DNA of 64,000 bases, from NCBI GenBank assembly GCA_025602915.1, contig JAHLJZ010000003.1, positions 310,001 through 374,000 on the forward strand, written 5' to 3'. This document shows positions 36,701-48,372 of this stretch, one piece after another. The DNA comes from Paraphysoderma sedebokerense. Taxonomy: Eukaryota; Blastocladiomycota; Physodermatomycetes; Physodermatales; Physodermataceae. Numbering within the stretch: the first letter of the stretch is position 1; the number at the start of each line of letters is the position of its first letter. Below the pieces are notes generated by a model. That model had not been told where the DNA came from. It saw only the letters and a list, made by a program, of their open reading frames with translations, and searched no databases. The position numbers were made by a program, and so were the translations under genes.

Positions 36701-39696
36701 AAGATGAGAAAGAGAATATGAGGCTTGTGAGGATGGAAAATCATGCGGCAGTGACGGTAGAGAGTAAAATTCTATGAGAAGAGGGATCCCTTCATGCTTC
36801 ATAAAATCTCGACAGTGTGCAGGATTGGAAAATATGCCTTCGAGGAACTAGTATTCAAAATTAGTGAAACATCATCTAAACTGTGGACGTCTTGAAAATG
36901 ACATACCCTGGCAGCCATATCAATATAAATGCAAACTAATGAATCTTTTTTGTTGTCTATATCTTCTACTTTAGAGTTCACCTCTGCCATTTCCAAGTCT
37001 TCTTCAATCACGGCCAAACCAATATCTTCCTGATCTTTCGGAGGGACATAGTCTCGACATATATCCCTAACACGTTTTAACATAGTCATAACCGACGTCA
37101 TTATCGAATCTCGTAGTGAAGGATGGTGGCGAATGAGTTCGTCAATTCCACCACCGAGCAATGCAGCGACATCTCCTTCATTCATTGCTTTGACATGTTC
37201 AACAGACGAAAATACTGAAAAGAAATTTTCCATTGGGGAAAGTTTGTTGAATTCGGCAAGACCGGCAGAATTCAAACATATTGCTCCAAAGGCGTTCGGG
37301 AGGGCAGTCATGATGTCTGATGCAGCAGGAATTTCCCTTAAAGAAGATTCCAAAAACATAGTCGGTAGTCCCATTTCTTGCAAGATTGAAAGTGACGTCG
37401 GTTCGTTATGGATAAAAGTGGCCATAACATTAATGGCTGAAGCATATAGTCAGTACTTGTGGTCCGAAGGCACCGGAAACGCATCTAAATTACCTGATGA
37501 ATAAACAGCTGATCCAAACAATCGAGCATTTTCGAATATTTTCCCTAGGTCGATAGGGACTGACGTGTCAATTAAGTTACGCAATCGATCGGTTGCGCCC
37601 GATACTTGCATCATGTGCAAAATAAACTTTAACATCGATTTTAGCAGGCTTGATGTTTCCTGTGTTAATCGACCCGCCGTGATCGACAATCCGGCGTTGT
37701 CGGCCGTCTGAATTTCTGCGTGTTGTCCGCTAACAAGACCGATCGAATCGATACACATTTGTACATCATTGTGCAAACGTTCAACAAGAATTTCTAAACC
37801 GCCGGAATTGGTGAAAGCATTGAATCCATTCGTGAAGCCGTAAGTAACGGAATCAATAATTTGAATTACTTTGGCAACATTCTAATGTAATATATGAATG
37901 AAATCAGTGAACTCGACCTACCACATCGGCATATATAAAACAAACTTTTAGTTCCTTACCTTTAATTGACCTTGCGACTTCACTTTTATCATTTCAACTA
38001 AGATTGCTACCATTCCAGCGTTGATCAAAGTATTTCCACTACTTTGTAAGGTGATAAAGTAGGATAACAAATAGAGAAGAGCGTCAACAAATTCCTGCGG
38101 AATTATTACATTATCGCTACCCAGGCCTGTGATAGTTTGTCTTAAAATCTGGAGGAATAATCCGTGACTAACTGATGCATTCAGGGCATTTAAAACCTCA
38201 GATAAATGAGAACGATGGCGGGCGATAGCTTCCAAGGTATATAATGAAATGACACGAAGAGACTGTGACAATGTAAAATGATTAGCCAATCCCCAAATGC
38301 CTAGAGAGAAAATCACAGATTCATACCCATGGTGCATTCTTATCGGGATGGATCAAATCGGATAAAGAAGAAATCAAAGAGGGATCGTAGACGAAAACTC
38401 TGGTCTGTAGCACTTCTTCTGAAGTAACCAACACTGTAATAAAAAAGATTTAATACATATGAATGAAGCCAAAAATGGTAACAAACACTAACCCAAAATG
38501 CATAGCGCTAGTATTCGAATCGTCAATAATTGTCTCCGTTTATTCAACCCTCTGATCAAATTGTAAGACACTCGAATTTTGTGGGCTAAACTGAACACAT
38601 AATTTTGTCCCTGCGCGGCGGCTGTGGCCGTAGACGAAGCATTCGACGTCGATTCGGGCAATTTTGTACTCTCTACCGGATAAGGAATATTGTATTCGAG
38701 GACAAGATCCCGGAGAAGCTGATCCTCTGACTGCAAGTTTTTGAACGTCTCGGGAGGAAGTTGAATATGAACAAGGCCTTCTGATAAATTTGATGATGAA
38801 TTCTGAATTTGTGAAGCAGGTGTCTTCGGTGTAGTTTTCTCTTCTTTGGCTTCGCCCGACGTAGTAGGCTTTGATGTCCGGTAAAAGTTGTAATTTAATG
38901 CGATCAATTCTTCCGGGATTTCAAAATTTTCTGAAATAAGGTCCAGCATTGACAACGATGTCTGCTTGGTACCGAAGCCTTGAGCTAAAGCGATAAGTTT
39001 TTCCGTCGATATATTGAAATTGGATCGGATTGATTTTTGTGCGTTCAACCGCTGAGCCGGTCGAAGGAGCAATCTTAAAACTTGTTCAACAATGTCCATG
39101 TTCCTTGCACACAGTAAATCATTTAGATGCTGCGTATATGAACTGGTTAACTTATCGGTACAAACAAAATGGGATGTTGATGACTCAAGACCCACCTCAA
39201 ACGAAGAATACAAAGTTCGGTTTGAGCAATTCTCCAATAACAGCCGTGACAACCTAAGAATACCTATCAGCAGAGTTTCTTCGTCGCTACTCATTTCAAT
39301 CGCCTGCATATGCTTGAAATCGAACTTCTTGACATAGTCCTCAAGGATCTTGTCAAAACGATTCAACACGGCTATCCACTGATACAGATCACTTTTGGGA
39401 TATGTCCATTCTTGTATAGAACTTAAATGAGACGAAAGTTCCTTTTCAGAACATTCGGTTAATGTATCAATAAGAGTCTTCAAAACAGCGGGCTGAACAT
39501 AGATGAAAGGGACGTGGAGAGGTTAGTTTAAAGACAAGGCACGACATGACGAAACACATTATGATTAGCAGTGTCATGCCAATGTCGATGCCATCACGGC
39601 ATCCATTGATTTGTCATGACAAACGGTGCAACGTCTAAGCAGAAATGACATTACCGGCTGTGCCAGCTTCTTGGGAGGGGTCTTCTTGATCTTCAT
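27794..39696 (-). CDS. TOM1: Giant HECT E3 ubiquitin ligase Tom1/HUWE1
   Basis: The largest gene here, nearly 12 kb, estimated at about 3,600 residues. It begins [14 protein letters not shown]. The N-terminal third (39.5-36 kb, several exons) is the armadillo-like DUF908/DUF913 region (for example [35 protein letters not shown]). One exon of about 7.6 kb then holds a UBA domain ([19 protein letters not shown], near 35.0 kb), a long Asp/Glu tract (32.46-31.96 kb), a basic/Gln-rich helix, and paired ubiquitin-binding UBM motifs ([35 protein letters not shown]). The HECT domain follows ([20 protein letters not shown]). A last intron near 27.95 kb splices LPSAHT to the catalytic Cys in [12 protein letters not shown], and the protein ends GSTGFGFA, the canonical HECT tail. 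Roles in other species: degradation of excess histones, orphan ribosomal proteins and Cdc6. Confidence 0.95.
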
Positions 39697-39921
39697 TTCT
39701 GTAATTTGAAGGATTTTAGGCTGACCTGACAGAGGCCATCCGTTAAAGAAGAGGAAAGTTCAACAAGTGTTGTCTAGAATCTGGGTATGGAATCTGTGAT
39801 GAGGATGAATATGTGATGGGGTCGGAAATTGGAATGCTAATGGAATGGAAAGATAGGGAATGGTTGTGAAGCCCATTCGTCGTCACCGAGCGTGTCACAC
39901 GTTTGTTTGTTTTGAACTTAT

Positions 39922-40586
39922 TTATTCAGTTTTTTTGCCATCATCGCTACTATATTTTTTATTGTACAATTCTGGGGCAAATTGTTTGAAAAATTCCTTG
40001 CTATTGGGATGGATCTTGTTCACTCTGGGAAATAGAAATATATATATTATGAACTTCACTCAAAGACTATCCTGTAAAAATTAGCGTAACTTACTCGTCC
40101 TCCGTTACCTTGGCCAGGGCAGAGTTAAAAGACTCAAGATTTAACAGACACTGCAGACAATCGGTCGTTGCATTTCGAGCAACTAACGGAAACTCCATTT
40201 TAACAGTGGATCTTTTGATAGGATCAAAAAAAATCTTTACCGTAGTAAGTCGTGATAAAAGCACCGCCGGAAATTGCTGTGAGGGGTACAAGAAGATTCT
40301 GAAAAATATTACGGTTGGCCGATGGACCAAACAGCGCCTTGAAATCCACTAAGTATATGATCAAATATTCCGTCAATCCCAGCAAATGTATGAGAGGATG
40401 GAAAGCTCACTGACAGCTTTTGTAGCCGATAAATGTAAAAATTGACAATGTTGCAGCGCCGGAAATCAGCATGGATTTTGAATAACTTCGCAGACATTTT
40501 GATTCCTCTTCGGTTGGTTCATATTTGTTCTTTCGAATCCAAAAGTCTAAGCTCTCAATTATGCGTTTTTCAGCAAAAAGCGGCAT
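39922..40586 (-). CDS. OCIA-domain-like two-helix membrane protein, probably mitochondrial
   Basis: Four exons join in frame to a 156-residue protein. Two hydrophobic segments lie at about residues 38-55 (SMLISGAATLSIFTFIGY) and 75-93 (LLVPLTAISGGAFITTYY). Between and around them the plan resembles the OCIA domain: EESKCLRSYSKSMLISGA, a short loop with FGPSANRNIFQNLL, and after helix 2 the Cys-containing segment DCLQCLLNLESFNSALAK, like the TCQEKFKKLENSPL of OCIAD1. OCIAD proteins act in mitochondrial inner-membrane scaffolds and complex III assembly. The match is by motif order and spacing, so the family call is tentative. The C-terminus is charged (DDGKKTE). No cleavable presequence is obvious. 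Confidence 0.55.
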
Positions 40587-40740
40587 GATGTGGTTAATTA
40601 GAGTAAAGTCTCGTCCGGAAGCCTTGATTGGTTTAATCTCTGGCCACCAGGACGCTTATTTATCCATCGAATAATAATTACAGTTTTCTAGATAAAATAC
40701 AATACTAAATCCATCATACCAGCTCAATTAAAAATTCAAC

Positions 40741-43596
40741 TCAAATCGAAAGTCCGACTTTAGCTACATTACTGGTCGCTGGAGAGGGGGCTACGACACC
40801 GTGTTCCTTGCAATAATTAAAAAGAGCGTACCTATCCAGTAAGTATGATGAGTGTTATTCTAGAAGGACCACTACGTTTATTTTATATGTAGCGAAGGGA
40901 AACCAGTTGATCGGGACTTACATTGTTCGCATGATTACCTTCAAGTCACCTGGAATACGTGATGTCAAATATTGATTCCCCCAAACTCAAAAGAAAAACG
41001 AAATAAAAAAAATGAGAAAAGCCAACCAACCTCGGGCGATGTCTGTTTAAAAAGATTGATAAAAAGATATCAGGAAGAAATTCAAGAATTTATGTACGAT
41101 AAGGCAATGCATACCATTTGGTCCATCCTGCAATGAAACCCCGTGCTTTGTAAATGCATCATAGACTAACTTAGCATTTACAATCTAGAGATAGGGGCAA
41201 AAATATTTAGTTATGGACCAATTATTTGAGAGATGCAAAGCGATATTTACCATGTCAGAATATTTTGTAGCGTTGACTGTAAGCATCGTCTTATCTACTT
41301 TCACTCCAATTAAGCTCTCGAACAACAGCAACATATAATAAGCGTTTTGGAATTCAAAAACACTATGAAACTTTGATAATGAATAAGGCGGCTGTGTAAG
41401 CTTGGAATTTGCGAAGCGGACTAGGACCTGTAAGAAAACCCAGGTTAAGATATGAAACCGGGCAGCCCTTTGGTGTATGCAAAGGAAGTATTGTCCTACC
41501 GCGGCAATTTCATCGACTTTTGTTGGATTTACTTCAAACATCACGTCAAAGATGTCCTTGTTAGGAGCAATCCGTTCCTCGCTATTAAGAAAAGAGTTGA
41601 GATATCATAGAAAGCGTCCAGTATACATTGTGTTTCAACTTATACCTCCGTTGAGGCGAAGACGTGGCACGACTGAGTTTAGAATTAGGCTTAATCATTA
41701 TTGCATTTCAGAATAAGAAAAAACATTACATTGTTCCTCTTGCTCTCCTGTTACAATGAGTTAGCTGAGAAATGCAAAAGAAAAGGGGAATCACAGATGT
41801 ACGTACTGTTGAGCGAGCTCGGTCGCCATCTGATCCCGAAGATCACTAAATTACCATAATTAATGTAATCATAAAGGTACAAGTTGCCTCAGAAAAGTAA
41901 TTTACCTGAATTGCTTGAAGTCGAGGGAGCTTGATTGTCTATCGAAAATGACATGAGACACAGAATAAGTTAAAATTCTGCTGAAAGAATCACTTACTTA
42001 ATCATCTTAGAATCACTATTGAAGGGAATAAACTTAGTCAGAGAAAGGTGGTTACAGACCACAAGAAGACTAACATACGGTTTCTGCGGAGATTGGTTGA
42101 GTTCGTTGGCAGAGCTGGCTTTAGGGTTGTATGTGGCACTTTCGTTGCGGAGTCAGCAACTATACATGCGCGCCGATCAGATAGTAAGGTTACCTTCTCT
42201 TAGGTATTGACAATGAACCAAAACTGTGAACTAGGGTCGGCTGAGAAGCAGACAATGATTCCGCGGATGAAGTCGGCGGAGATGTCGCTCCGGATTGACC
42301 TCCGTGCGATTTTATACTTAAGGAGCTGGTTAAGTAAATTTAGCATCAAAGTCAGCTATAAATTGTTTCGAGAGAAATAACTTACGACTGCGGTGAAATG
42401 TCAGTAGTTGATCGAGCACTATGGAAACAAACATTAGTCGTTGCCAACGGAGAAAAAAATTAGCTGTTACCGTACACTGGAGGTGCTTGATCATTCTTAT
42501 TTCCACCTAAAATAGGGAATACGGTTGTTTTCGACTTTGCCGTTCCCCGATTAATTTCGCGTTTGGTGACAGCTATCCAGACTTTGGGTGGTAAGGGATG
42601 TGGACATTGAAATAGTAGTGCTAGTTCCGTAAGCAGACACAGCACGGATACTTGATCTTTCTCGACAATGCCTTCACGTACAAGAGTTATTTAATACGGA
42701 TTTTGATTTCTTTTCTTGCAGATGTACTCTCAATACCTTCGACAGTCCACTTTCCGTTTGCGGAAATGCCCAGACAAGTTTCCACAAAATTTAAAACAGT
42801 AGCTACGTTTTGTTTGCTAGCCATAACGGACGTATTAGGGTCGACAGCAACTCTGCGATTTGTTAATTTTTCTATAAAAAGTGAACAGTTAGAACAAAAC
42901 GCATTTGCCAATTTCGCCACATATGCGACTCGGCACCGTAGAACAAACCTAGTAATGTCGCGAGATTGGAGCCATCCGCAAAGTCGACTATTAAATCTCT
43001 AATGGTGATTCCATCGGGACTGAGGAAAGAGTTCACCCAAGATAGTAAATTCTAGAGTTGTTAAGGAGAGCCAGTTATACGCTGCTCATTTCTTTATGGT
43101 TTGAAGATGTGAAGCAGCATACGTATTTCAATTTTTTCAGGTTGGGGTCTTGTGAGGAAGACTGATGAATGGTGTATTCACAATTAAGACCCTCTAAAGA
43201 ATAAATTGCGCATGTTTAGATGAGCACAGTGGCTGATAATTCACCGGCAAGGTTGTCCAATGCATACCAGTGGAAGGGGGTTTTGGTCTGCTTCCGAGCT
43301 TATTCTCCATTTCTTCAGGTGTTAGCTTACCCTAGACGAGAATGAGACGAATTGAAACAGCTAGAAGGTAACTGGAGAGCGAGGGAGTGACGCAGACGGT
43401 GTGTGAGGGTCGAAAGAGCGGACTTCACTTGTTCGACTGAGGGGACGTGATGTGACTTGACAGACAAAGTCGGACGAGGAGAAAAACGAAATTTCGACCG
43501 GGGTTCTTTCTTCACCCCCGACAATTTATCAAATCTTGCGAAAGGCGTCTTTTTCTCTCTTTCAATTGCATTCACACTCTCTCGACTGCTCCCCAT
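40741..43596 (-). CDS. Parvin-like protein with two calponin-homology domains
   Basis: Parvins bind integrin-linked kinase and actin in the ILK-PINCH-parvin complex of integrin adhesions. First exon 43596-43516 joins in phase to GKLTPEEMENKLGS (starting 43331). The first CH domain reads LLSWVNSFLSPDGITIRDLI, DFADGSNLATLL, EKLTNRRVAV, NVATVLNFVETCLGI, then WTVEGI and VLCLLTELALLFQCPHPLPP. A Ser/Thr-rich linker follows. The second CH domain reads DIFDVMFEVNPTKVDEIAAV, LVRFANSKL, FQNAYYMLLLFESLIGVKV, YDAFTKHGVSLQDGP, then DIARGDLKVIMRTMYALFNY, the parvin-specific end (human: DIVNCDLKSTLRVLYNLF). The two spaced CH domains, not arranged as the tandem actin-binding pair of alpha-actinin, are the parvin pattern. 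A short tail ends VAKVGLSI. Internal exon borders in the linker are approximate. Confidence 0.85.
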
Positions 43597-44972
43597 GTAT
43601 CATCCTTACGCCCCATCGACTCCTCAGCAATCGCCCCAGAAGGTACTAATCCCACTTGCTGTCTCGCAGATTTACGATTGCTTCGTGCAATCCACTCTAA
43701 TCCATATGCTACAACTAACGACAAAACAATATTGATTGCCGAATGGCTTACAGGGAAAATCAGAAAGCTCGAAGCTGAATCAACTCTTGGCAGACTTTCT
43801 TAGCATCGGTTGCACCAAAGTACGCAAATTTGTTAGACACGACCAGTCGTTGGTGCCGTCGAGAAAAATATCAATTGCTTATTGATTGACTCATACTATT
43901 GAATAGGGCTTTAAGTTCTTTGAACTGTACCTCCGCGGGCGGGAGGAACTGCTGCTAAGGGTTTATAATGAGACGGCCAAACCAAAATCAATGAGTCGAC
44001 AACCGAGTTCGTTAGAATTGGCTAGATCTCAGTACGTATCGAAGTAATACTGCGGTAGGACAAATTTCAATGAAATTCTAATCATTTAATCTATTGATTT
44101 ACAGGAGTCGAAGTTTGTTAGCGGTGAAAACTCAGAAGATGTAAGTTATTTCGAATATTATAATTTCACAACACATGCTAATTCGATCTCGACAGGTTAA
44201 TGTGGCAATCACAAGACGCCCTTCCGCCGGCCAGCCCTTGTGATCGAGAATTGGAGAGAGTACGTCATTTATTTTTACCAGATTTTATTATTTTAATGCA
44301 ACTTAACCAATGATAACAGGATCCCAACAAAACCGCTTTTTTAATCGCTGGGTATGCACGATATAAATGTCCATTGGTTTGGGTACGTGCGCTTCAATCA
44401 GACAGCACAACACCCGTATGTATATTAAGCTGGATTAATACTATTGCAGCTCCGAACCAACCATTCCCGCTTCGCCAAACTTCAAGAAAATTCCAAGCAG
44501 GACGACCCTTTGAAGCTAGAAAGCGTAAATAACTGGAAAGCGTCTGGTTGTTCAGTTTCAATTTATCACTCAGCGAAGGTTAGATACATGGGCTAATTAT
44601 TAACTGATATAGATGTCCGAGTATGGGAAATTATTGCAGAAATTTTGAATACGGCAGTTTCACCACCGCCACTCAATCCATTTCAAGTTGACCACAGTTT
44701 CTTCGACAATCTACCATTAGAAGAAAGCGTTGTATGTACAGCAGCGATGTTGGATTTCTTGCAAAAAGTTTATATAAAAGATGGGGCATACTCTCAACTA
44801 GGTAACCCTGCTGTAACTTTCTTGAATATGTTGGGGGAAACTATTGGCTAATTTAAATTCAGTTATGGAAGACATAGAAAAACTTCAAGCAAGACACTTT
44901 GTGGAGCTTCAAGAATTACTTGACGGCAAGTTCAGCGGGCCTGTAAGTCCACGGAGGTCCCATGCAAATTAA
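43595..44972 (+). CDS. Unrecognised spliced gene
   Basis: At least nine exons with canonical introns, one of 111 nt, most near 65 nt. It starts MYHPYAPSTPQQSPQK (43595-43642). Downstream blocks include LNQLLADFLSIGCTKGFKFF, ELYLRGREELLLRVYNETAK, KTAFLIAGYARYKCPLVW, DVRVWEIIAEILNTAVSPPP and LDFLQKVYIKDGAYSQL, and it ends EDIEKLQARHFVELQELLDG plus a short Pro/Ser tail. It looks like a soluble, mostly helical protein of about 270-280 residues, with no membrane segment, signal peptide or zinc pattern. I know no family for it. One exon border (44546/44613) was chosen because only that 66-nt intron keeps the frame. Its ATG overlaps the parvin ATG on the other strand. Confidence 0.72.
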
Positions 44973-45029
44973 AAGAGTGAACTTGAGTCACGGATTGATG
45001 GAAAATGTACACAGCGAGGAATAAAAAAT

Positions 45030-45749
45030 TCAGCGTTTATTCTTTTTGGCGAGATTTTCAAACTCTTGAGTAAATGAAAATGCAGGACATCTTGCTCTGA
45101 AAATTTCTATAGTCCGATCTCGAAGTATATCCTGTACAAATTGAAAAAATTGTGAATTGACGGTCGTGAATTTCCCACTCGCCAATGAATAGTAAAATTA
45201 AAAGAACTTACTTCAACTTCCAACTCATTTTTTACCAATCGAAGCTACCAAAAGAAAGGAAGAGACAAAAACTTAGTTCCATCGTGCCAAAATAAGCTGC
45301 TAGGAATCCACAATCGAACCTTGCGTTCGGAACCAAATACTTCTGATTGCAGGTTATAATTATTTTGGTCCTTTTTTAGAGCTTCTTCTTTTACGCTTAA
45401 TTCATCCTCTAAAACCTAAAGTGATATATTTGTCAGACACACAGAAGTTTGAAAGTTGGCACCGAATAATGCTTCCTACTGAACCTTGATACAGCCGTTA
45501 ATAATCTGATCTCTGACTTCGTAGCTCTTCACTACTTTCTCGAATAACCCTTTACATTCATCATCCGAATTGCTAGGCAATGAATTAAGTGCAAGCTGAA
45601 TATTGTCGTCTACTTTGCGATGACCTTTTAGCAGGTTCTATTGTGAAATGGAACGGTTTAATTCCACTCATAATCGATTGTATGATAAATATAACTATAC
45701 ATACTTTGAAGGCAGAATAGTGAGAACAGACACTCAAATTTATAGACAT
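45030..45749 (-). CDS. MIX23: Mitochondrial intermembrane-space protein MIX23 (CCDC58)
   Basis: Small multi-exon gene of roughly 135 residues. N-terminal Cys in SVCSHYSAFKNLLKGHRKVD corresponds to the NCEEFAEFQELLK region of human CCDC58. Next comes a Cys pair with 20 residues between (CKGLFEKVVKSYEVRDQIIN then GC), the same spacing as in the human protein. The middle is coiled coil (VLEDELSVKEEALKKDQNNY), then LRLVKNELEVE, DILRDRTIEIFRARCPAF and a basic end. In yeast Mix23 is an intermembrane-space protein linked to protein import. Convergent with the unrecognised + strand gene, with 57 bp between the two stops. Confidence 0.88.
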
Positions 45750-45910
45750 TCTTTTTTGGATTATCACTAATGCGCACGAGGAATTTAACCTTAACCCGAG
45801 TAGGGTTTTTGTTTACACTACTGTTGCCAGGAAGACGGAAGTTCCCGCGTCATTGGTATTCGAATTGCTCCTTTTAGTGCATGACACAGCGTCGGACATT
45901 TTTTATTGCG

Positions 45911-48120
45911 TTATCTATTCTCATCTTCTACACCAGTAATTTCACTTAAATGTACACCAAACCGTTGCAGCATTTCGCTATCATTTTGCGTCACGCCTTG
46001 GACTTTGATGACAAAGGGATTCCGAAACTTTGTGAACTCATCTGAAAAGATGTAGAGCATTGACACACATTTGTACAGAAATAAATCTAAAGTTTTTGGG
46101 TAAATTTTTAAGTCTCTAAACTCAATGAAGTAAACAAAGCGGGAAATAGGAAAAATGGACCTTTGCTATCACTCTGTATTTCCAGAAAAATTTTGGGTTC
46201 CGACCTGTCCTTAGACTTCGCCCTTTTACGGCTCCTCGTCCAGGGAGGGGATGTGAAGGGTATCTCGTATTTAGCTAATTCCGGAAAATGGAACTTCAGC
46301 CACCAACTTCGACGGCCCCTCCAAATGGATTCGTCGGCGATGATAGAAAGCGTTCTGTTGATTGATAAGTAAGCGATACGGAATATTTAAACCATTACAC
46401 AGATAATTAACTCACCGGATGCGTTGCAATGTTTGAGCAAGCGTTCGCCAGATGTCAGGATCAATACACTGAAAATCTAACCGGACAGCCAAAATCTTTA
46501 GCGCCCCGATGAGGTTGGTCAGTTCTGGCTGGTCCGAAAGAGGATCTGTGGCTAATAGCACCCGTTCGTGATCTTTCAATATGCGCTGATTAAACAGAAA
46601 TCTATGGATATGTGAAAGCGGAAATTCATACCGGCTTGCTGGAGATAATGGTTGAATAGAGGCAGCAGGACGACCTCCTTATTCAGAAACGGATCCACAG
46701 AAAGAAGAGCGTAACCGATCGAAATAAACTCAGTCGAAACATCAAGATTTGTCTCCTCGAGAATTGCTGCAGATTTCGGAATTGATTGAGATTGAATCAC
46801 GGAATGCAGATGTGAGAATAAAAGCCTATAGTCTCATTTAGGTCACAATCACTTTATGCTTTGCAGACTGCCTACTATCACTCACCGAAGGCCAACGACA
46901 TTTCGAGGATTCTGTTTAACAAAATTCCGGAGAACCACATGTATCTCATCGAACTTGCGTTGTTCTTTAAGAACCTGGGTATGTATAATTATCATCAGCT
47001 TTGTATGAATAATAAAAAATTGAAAAACAAAATCTCACATGAATAAATTGCGGCAAATATATAAATCCATTTGGATCCAGATTATGCCATTCTTGAAGGT
47101 ATCTATACGATTCATTCAAGTGGCCTACGTTGATATATTAATGAAATCTTCTGCATCGACAACATAAAAGCACCAGAAAACTTACGACTAGAGGCCACTG
47201 ACTGCCCTGGAGGTTCGTCTAAATCATCTTCATCGTTCGTAATGTTGAAGGAGAGCGTGGAATATGAATTCCGCTGACCCGTTGATCGTTTGCCTCTTCC
47301 TCGCCACTCGTCATGTTTAAATAGAGCCAGCAATCCCATCACCCCAAGCAAATACGGATTATCACTATATGGATATATCGGAATATAACCAGATACCAAA
47401 TTGTACGCTTGATCAATTTCGTTGTGATTTATATAATACGTCGCAAGTTCAAGAAGAATTTGTTGTTTCTGGCGGAATGTATTAGATGTCGAATAAAGAA
47501 ATCAACGTCTGAATAACGTACATATGGTGATTCAATGGCCAACAAATGCTGGTAGAACCTAGAGCACTCATGGGAGTATCTCTCAACTGACCGTAAAGCA
47601 TCGATAGAAGTCTGTAAACAATTGTTAATACATTATGGAGGAAACATTGGTTTGATTTTTAGATTGATTCTTCGGATCAGAAACGTACTTTCCAAACAAC
47701 CTCCAAAGGAATATTCTGTACACCCATTAAGCACTTTAGGAGCCTCAAAGCTTTCGTCCATTCTCTTTTCAATAGCAGCTTTCTTAGTATCGTTATGGCA
47801 TTAATATAATGTTGCCGTTTAAAGTAAAATCGATCGAGACTGAAATCAAGTGGATGTGGGGCAAACAAATCTAGAATCGGCGCTTCTACGTCTTTACTAG
47901 CATTCAGATCTGTTGTATGTTGACTTGCTACGGCCGAAAAGGAAGTGAAAGACTGCGAAGGAGTAGATTGGTCTGAACTAGACGACGATTCATGGAGCAA
48001 GTAGCTAATTTCTTCGTCTTTGAAAGGGACATAATTAGACCGATGTTCGCCATTTGCTTTATGAGAAATAGGTAGGTATGGAAGATGTTTCTCTCTTATG
48101 CTTTCGAGGGATTTATTCAT
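45911..48120 (-). CDS. TAF1A: RNA polymerase I core-factor subunit TAF1A/Rrn11-like
   Basis: Helical-repeat subunit of the TBP-containing Pol I selectivity factor (SL1 in animals, core factor in yeast). The start is the ATG at 48120 (MNKSLESIREKHLPYLPISH). A Ser-rich, probably disordered stretch precedes DRFYFKRQHYINAITILRKL and REWTKALRLLKCLMG, the TPR-like entry region of TAF1A. Further TPR-like helices follow (QKQQILLELATYYINHNEID; YNLVSGYIPIYPYSDNPYLL). The conserved end ESIWRGRRSWWLKFHFPEL parallels human EEWNSRKNWWPGFHFSYF. The 3' end is uncertain: reading straight on stops at 46108, whereas an intron with a weak GTCCAT donor would add FRNPFVIKVQGVTQNDSEML and stop at 45911. Pol I partner RPA43 lies 23 kb away. 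Confidence 0.78.
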
Positions 48121-48372
48121 TGATTCTAGTGACAAGTGTTGCTAGGGATGAGAGGAGAGGTCGTTCGTCCATGTTAAAATTCAGCCGCCTGTCAAATTTC
48201 GAGTCTCGGCGTACTTTATTTACGAACAATCAAGAACCCGAAGTGTATGACGACGGAGATACAAAATAAAAAATATAAACAGCATAGATACAAGTTTCTA
48301 TCTCGACCAACTGATTTAGCTCAACTATTTCCACCGTTTCATCAGCTACAATGTATGTACAGCATTAATCAA

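Noticed and set aside
44578-44612. A 34-nt intron in the unrecognised + strand gene
   Set aside because: Wrong phase; a 66-nt intron from 44547 to 44612 keeps the frame and fits the size of its neighbours.
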